Shown here piece after piece: positions 60,950 through 64,000 of a DNA stretch of 64,000 bases. This DNA comes from Alistipes sp. (lineage in GTDB: Bacteria; Bacteroidota; Bacteroidia; Bacteroidales; Rikenellaceae), in contig JAFQAN010000029.1 of the NCBI GenBank assembly GCA_017416915.1, positions 23,654-87,653 on the forward strand. The letters run 5' to 3'. Below the pieces are notes generated by a model. It saw only the letters and a program-made list of their open reading frames with translations. It had not been told where the DNA came from and did not search any database. Position numbers and translations under genes: made by a program. Position 1 is the stretch's first letter. Every line of letters begins with the position of its first letter.

Positions 60950-63355
60950 ATGAGTCGCATACTCAACCACCTTTGGGTCTTGATGGCTACGCTTATCGTA
61001 GTATCGGGCTGCTCGACCTTCGAGGGCGAGACAGTGCCCACGGAGCGTCCCACGACCATCCATTTTACCGCCGAGATAGAGAATCAGCTATCACGCGCCT
61101 TCTTCGATGAGAAAGATGCTCAGAGCTACACCGCACAGTGGAGTGGCGGCGAAGATATTACCGTTGTAGCCCTCGACAGCAACCGCAATGTTGTAGCTAC
61201 GACGACGACAACAATGCAGAGCAACGGCACGTTCGAGGCTACCTTCGACAACCTGCCCGCGACAACAGCCTACCTGAGAGCCTACGCAAACCGCGATTAC
61301 AACCTCGAAGAGCAGTTGATGTCGCACGACGGCGAGGTAGCAATGCGCCTTACGAGCGACGACGTGGCATACGTCGCAGCGGCGGCAGTGAAGATGACAT
61401 TCACGCACGATGTGGCATACGGCGCTATGACGCTCACACTCCCTACGGGCATTACAGCTAAGGAGCTAGTAAATGTGATGCTTACCATCGACGAGCGCAA
61501 CTACCGCGTACGCCTCGACCCCAGCACTATGGAGAGTCCGAGAGTGTGGTTTGCTGTCGAGGAGGATAACTACATTGAGTCTATGCGTGTGGCATTTACC
61601 ACCACCACGGCAGATGTATATGAGCGTGTTATAAGCGATATGCAGTCGAAGAACGAGCCTTTGGAGCTTAGCAAGAGCTGTATAGCACGTTTCAAGGTCG
61701 GCTCGTTTGTGAAGTGTGCCGCCGAGGTGCAGGAGCTTGATAGCGCCAAGATTGTCAAAGACCCCATAAGCACTGGCTTCTCGTACCTCACCTTCGAGGA
61801 CGATGTGCTGGGACATATCTCGCTCAGCATCTTTATCGCTGTGAGCGACTTTGGCGACATCGTGGATATAACGATGGGCTTTGGTCCCGACCCCAACCAA
61901 ATTTACAATAACTCGGGCCTCGACAACCAAAACACCTTCTGGCGTCCTGTTGGCAGCACAACGCAGTATGCCCTTACCGATGGTAGCGTAACATTCAAGA
62001 CTACCACCGATAACAAATATGACATTACGTTCAACAACATTACCACCAGCAAGGGTAACACCCTGTTGGCTCACTACTTGGGCGTTGTCGAGGGCGTTGA
62101 TTTGCGTACCTTCCTCTCGTGGCCCGATAACCTGCGCACAACCGTCGATGGCAAGCAGATTACCGTAGAGTGGGACCCTGTAACGAACGCTGTGGGCTAT
62201 GAGATATATTGCAGCACGGAGGGCGCTGGCGTGGCACCGCAGACAACAACGGAGTGCAGCGCAACCTTCCAAATGCCGAAGTATAGCACCACCTATGAGT
62301 TCCGCGTTAAGGCTATCGCTGACCTCGAAAATACGATGTATAAGGACTCGGGATACCACGCTATCGAGGCGACAACCGATATAGACCCCTTCGCCGAGTA
62401 CGTAATGACAAGCGTAGAGTGGAGTGGCAGCTACTTCACATTCACGAACGAGAGCGGCGACTACTTGCGCGTATATCTCAACGCGAGCGACCGCCCCAAC
62501 AACAACTCTATTATGGCGGGTAGATACAGCTATGCAGGCTCTACGGGAGTTCCCGCCAAGGAATCATTCGGTCTCAACCGCACTATGTTTAAGAGTGAAG
62601 CCATAGGCGCTACATGCTACGACACCTCGAAGAGCTTTATGACCGTCGAAGTTGTCGATGGCGAGTACCGCATATACTGGGAGTTGTACCACAGCGATTA
62701 CAACAAGACCTACACGGCAGGCTTTATTGGTCTTGGCAACTTGGTACTGCCTCCCGCTGCCGTACCGTCGCTCACGGTGAGCAGCGATAGCCTCTCATTT
62801 GAGGCTACGGGTGGCGAAAAGGAGGTTACCATAACGTTGGAGAACTCTGACGCCGCAATAGAGGTAACGTGCGACAATGCGCACTTCGGCTATACGCTAA
62901 ACGGCACAACGCTACGCATCAGCGCACCCGAGAATAGCTCGACAAGTGAGCTTACAGGCACTGTAACCGTTATAGCAGGCTCACTCAGCCACAACATCGC
63001 ACTGCATCAGGCAGCTGCCGAGAGCGGTAGCGGCGAAGGTGGCGGCGACACGGGCGGCGGCGAAGGCGGTGGCGAGGGCGGCGGCTCTTGGACATCGTTT
63101 AGCGCTAAGATGACGGGTGGTAGTTACGCAAGTATTACCGTAACACTAACTGGCGACAATGGCGACGTAATGGTTATCTCGGGTCTTCGTGCTGGTGGTC
63201 ACTCTGTTATAAGTTCAGTAATATTGAATGGTACAGAGACTGCGGTTAGTGGTACTGCCCAAATTAACGACCCAGATTTAACGGTAACAGTAAATCTTAC
63301 GGTTACTGCTACGGGTGTTAAATATACAGGAACATCGACCACAGCAATAGTATAG
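60950..63355 (+). CDS. Multidomain lipoprotein: fimbrillin-like N-terminus, fibronectin III, BACON-like domain, Gly-rich hinge
   Basis: ATG at 60950 (MSRILNHLWVLMATLIVVSG, Cys21) gives 801 residues; an upstream in-frame ATG would spoil the signal. Residues 30-270 resemble fimbrillin family proteins (QWSGGEDITVVALD, GTFEATFDNLPATTAYLRAY). About 390-470 is a fibronectin III unit (KQITVEWDPVTNAVGYEIYC). About 610-700 is BACON-like (LTVSSDSLSFEATGGEKEVT, LTGTVTVIAGSLSHNIALHQ). A Gly/Glu hinge (about 702-725) joins a last domain of about 75 residues (FSAKMTGGSYASITVTLTG). A surface role in binding glycans or other cells is inferred. Followed by a terminator. Confidence 0.8.
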   Translation: MSRILNHLWVLMATLIVVSGCSTFEGETVPTERPTTIHFTAEIENQLSRAFFDEKDAQSYTAQWSGGEDITVVALDSNRNVVATTTTTMQSNGTFEATFDNLPATTAYLRAYANRDYNLEEQLMSHDGEVAMRLTSDDVAYVAAAAVKMTFTHDVAYGAMTLTLPTGITAKELVNVMLTIDERNYRVRLDPSTMESPRVWFAVEEDNYIESMRVAFTTTTADVYERVISDMQSKNEPLELSKSCIARFKVGSFVKCAAEVQELDSAKIVKDPISTGFSYLTFEDDVLGHISLSIFIAVSDFGDIVDITMGFGPDPNQIYNNSGLDNQNTFWRPVGSTTQYALTDGSVTFKTTTDNKYDITFNNITTSKGNTLLAHYLGVVEGVDLRTFLSWPDNLRTTVDGKQITVEWDPVTNAVGYEIYCSTEGAGVAPQTTTECSATFQMPKYSTTYEFRVKAIADLENTMYKDSGYHAIEATTDIDPFAEYVMTSVEWSGSYFTFTNESGDYLRVYLNASDRPNNNSIMAGRYSYAGSTGVPAKESFGLNRTMFKSEAIGATCYDTSKSFMTVEVVDGEYRIYWELYHSDYNKTYTAGFIGLGNLVLPPAAVPSLTVSSDSLSFEATGGEKEVTITLENSDAAIEVTCDNAHFGYTLNGTTLRISAPENSSTSELTGTVTVIAGSLSHNIALHQAAAESGSGEGGGDTGGGEGGGEGGGSWTSFSAKMTGGSYASITVTLTGDNGDVMVISGLRAGGHSVISSVILNGTETAVSGTAQINDPDLTVTVNLTVTATGVKYTGTSTTAIV

Positions 63356-63375
63356 TTGGTCTCGAAGAATTGACT

Positions 63376-63412
63376 TCGGAGCTTCTCGTTTGGGAGGCTC
63401 CGATTTTTTTTG
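63376..63412 (+). terminator. Terminator of the 60950 gene
   Basis: CGGAGCTTCTC pairs with GGGAGGCTCCG, followed by ATTTTTTTT. Confidence 0.9.
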
Positions 63413-63435
63413 TTTAGCGGGTTGCAGTAGGTACG

Positions 63436-63771
63436 GCTGAGGGGCGCGCGATTGATGAGGGGCGCGCGATTGGCTGAGAATGACTGGGAAAGACTGAGAA
63501 AGACTGAGAATGGCAGGGTGGCGCGCCAACGGGACAACGAGACCACGGGACGACGAGACTGCGAGACTGCGAGACAACGGGGCAACGGGACTGCGAGACG
63601 ACGAGACCTCGGGACAACGGGACAACGGGACGACGAGACGACGGGACGACGAGACAACGGGACGGCGAGACGGCGAGACGGCGAGACGACGGGACAACGG
63701 GACCACGGAAAAACACAGGCGTTCTCAGTCATTCTCAGGCGTTCTCAGTTGTGCGTAGCTGCGCGTGGCAG
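63436..63771 (+). repeat. Composite repeat locus 11 (longest octamer array)
   Basis: Two GCGCGCGATTG motifs, left decamers 63472-63518, GGCGCGCC 63520-63527, about 22 octamers at 63529-63708 (ACGAGACC, GCGAGACG, ACGGGACA types), right decamers 63718-63750, then GTGCGTAGC/GCGCGTGGC. Leads into element B4. Confidence 0.94.
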
Positions 63772-63870
63772 CTTGGCGTCAGAGTGGTGTAGATGTGGTG
63801 CATCACAAAAGAGAGTGCCACGGGATAGTACCAAAGCGTACAGCCCGTGGTACTCTACTTTTTGGGGCTT
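63772..63870 (+). repeat. Palindromic element B4, right end truncated
   Basis: CTTGGCGTCAGAGTGG start, stem AGAGTGCCACGGG / CCCGTGGTACTCT (one G-T pair), cap GTAC-CAAAGC-GTAC. The sequence departs from the family after TTTTTGGGGCTTAT, replacing the expected CACGCCAAG. Confidence 0.85.
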
Positions 63871-63917
63871 ATTGGTCAAAATTAGTACATAAAATCGGAG
63901 CAATTGATTGATTTTTA

Positions 63918-63925
63918 TATATTTG
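63918..63925 (+). promoter_or_regulatory. -7 promoter element near the window end
   Basis: TATATTTG 18 bases before the ATG at 63943; no good TTG partner is visible. Confidence 0.45.
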
Positions 63926-63942
63926 CACTATTTGCGTTAGAA

Positions 63943-64000
63943 ATGGATAAAAAGTTTGCCCAAAATGTGGGCATCGCACCCTCGTCAAACACGGCTACAA
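63943..64000 (+). pseudogene. Start of a possible zinc-ribbon transposase, frame apparently broken
   Basis: From the ATG at 63943 the frame reads MDKKFAQNVG and stays open to the window end. If one base is added after the fourth codon, it reads MDKK then VCPKCGHRTLVKHGY, a C-P-x-C-G zinc ribbon like the start of several IS transposases. In that second frame an in-frame stop at 63948 leaves no start of its own. So either a one-base deletion has broken the gene, a frameshift is used, or the match is chance. Only 58 bases are visible. Confidence 0.3.

Noticed and set aside
63199-63732. Long minus-strand frames rich in Ser/Arg/Val-Pro across 63199-63732
   Set aside because: These read the inverse octamers (TCTCGTNGTCCCG) and overlap the 3' end of a lipoprotein gene; they are periodic artefacts.

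Overview
The window looks like the chromosome of a Bacteroidota bacterium, most likely a gut Rikenellaceae (Alistipes-like). Supporting signs: nearly every recognisable promoter has the Bacteroidota form TTG-N19/20-TAnnTTTG; there are fimbrillin-like and BACON-domain lipoproteins, an S46 dipeptidyl-peptidase, a DUF1573 protein, a QueA of about 400 residues, and moderately GC-rich coding DNA with AT-rich promoters. The genus is an inference. No phage, plasmid, CRISPR or complete insertion sequence is present. Most genes are housekeeping.

Layout. 1-7000: end of a rubrerythrin gene, then on the minus strand rimP-nusA-infB with a CoA-transferase as last gene. 7100-15000: panB, a 40-residue peptide gene, a fimbrillin-like lipoprotein, a nitroreductase and a GH2 beta-galactosidase. 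15100-26900: nitronate monooxygenase-like enzyme, queA, S46 peptidase, clpB, a large lipoprotein, greA. 27200-33300: small membrane protein, groES-groEL, rarA, a nucleoside-type transporter. 33300-36600: tRNA-Gln with a duplicated 3' end, a hypothetical protein, yceD-rpmF-plsX. 37200-48100: gdhA, gcvT, a GNAT-like protein, prfC, an aquaporin, an NfnAB-type electron-bifurcating transhydrogenase pair, a DUF1573 protein. 48200-56100: tRNA-Asn, tRNA-Val, rnhB, a 5'-nucleotidase, a TGS-uridine kinase fusion, gcvP. 56100-64000: two BACON lipoproteins, a SlyD-like isomerase, a hybrid fimbrillin/BACON lipoprotein, and at the very end a broken-looking zinc-ribbon reading frame.

The outstanding feature is a dense, ordered, noncoding repeat system. 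Composite loci are built as: a decamer array (GACTGRGAAN), a GGCGCGCC-like palindrome, a degenerate octamer array (RCGRGACN), an inverted decamer array (NTTCTCAGNC), a TGTGCGTGGC decamer array, and one to four palindromic elements of about 125 bp. These elements have terminal inverted repeats (CTTGGCGT...ACGCCAAG), interchangeable stem sequences (types A to E, plus a divergent F) and a shared hairpin tip (GTACT-N2/4-CGTAC). Seven protein genes end 0, 3 or 6 bases before the same end of such an element, always a multiple of three. All seven convergent intergenic regions between a protein gene and another protein or tRNA-Val gene carry parts of this system; the eighth convergent gap, next to tRNA-Gln, carries a different 364-bp duplication. 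Divergent gaps lack it. Several hairpins also look like bidirectional terminators. I propose a REP/BIME-like or MITE-like family adapted to gene 3' ends; this is the best candidate here for an undescribed system.
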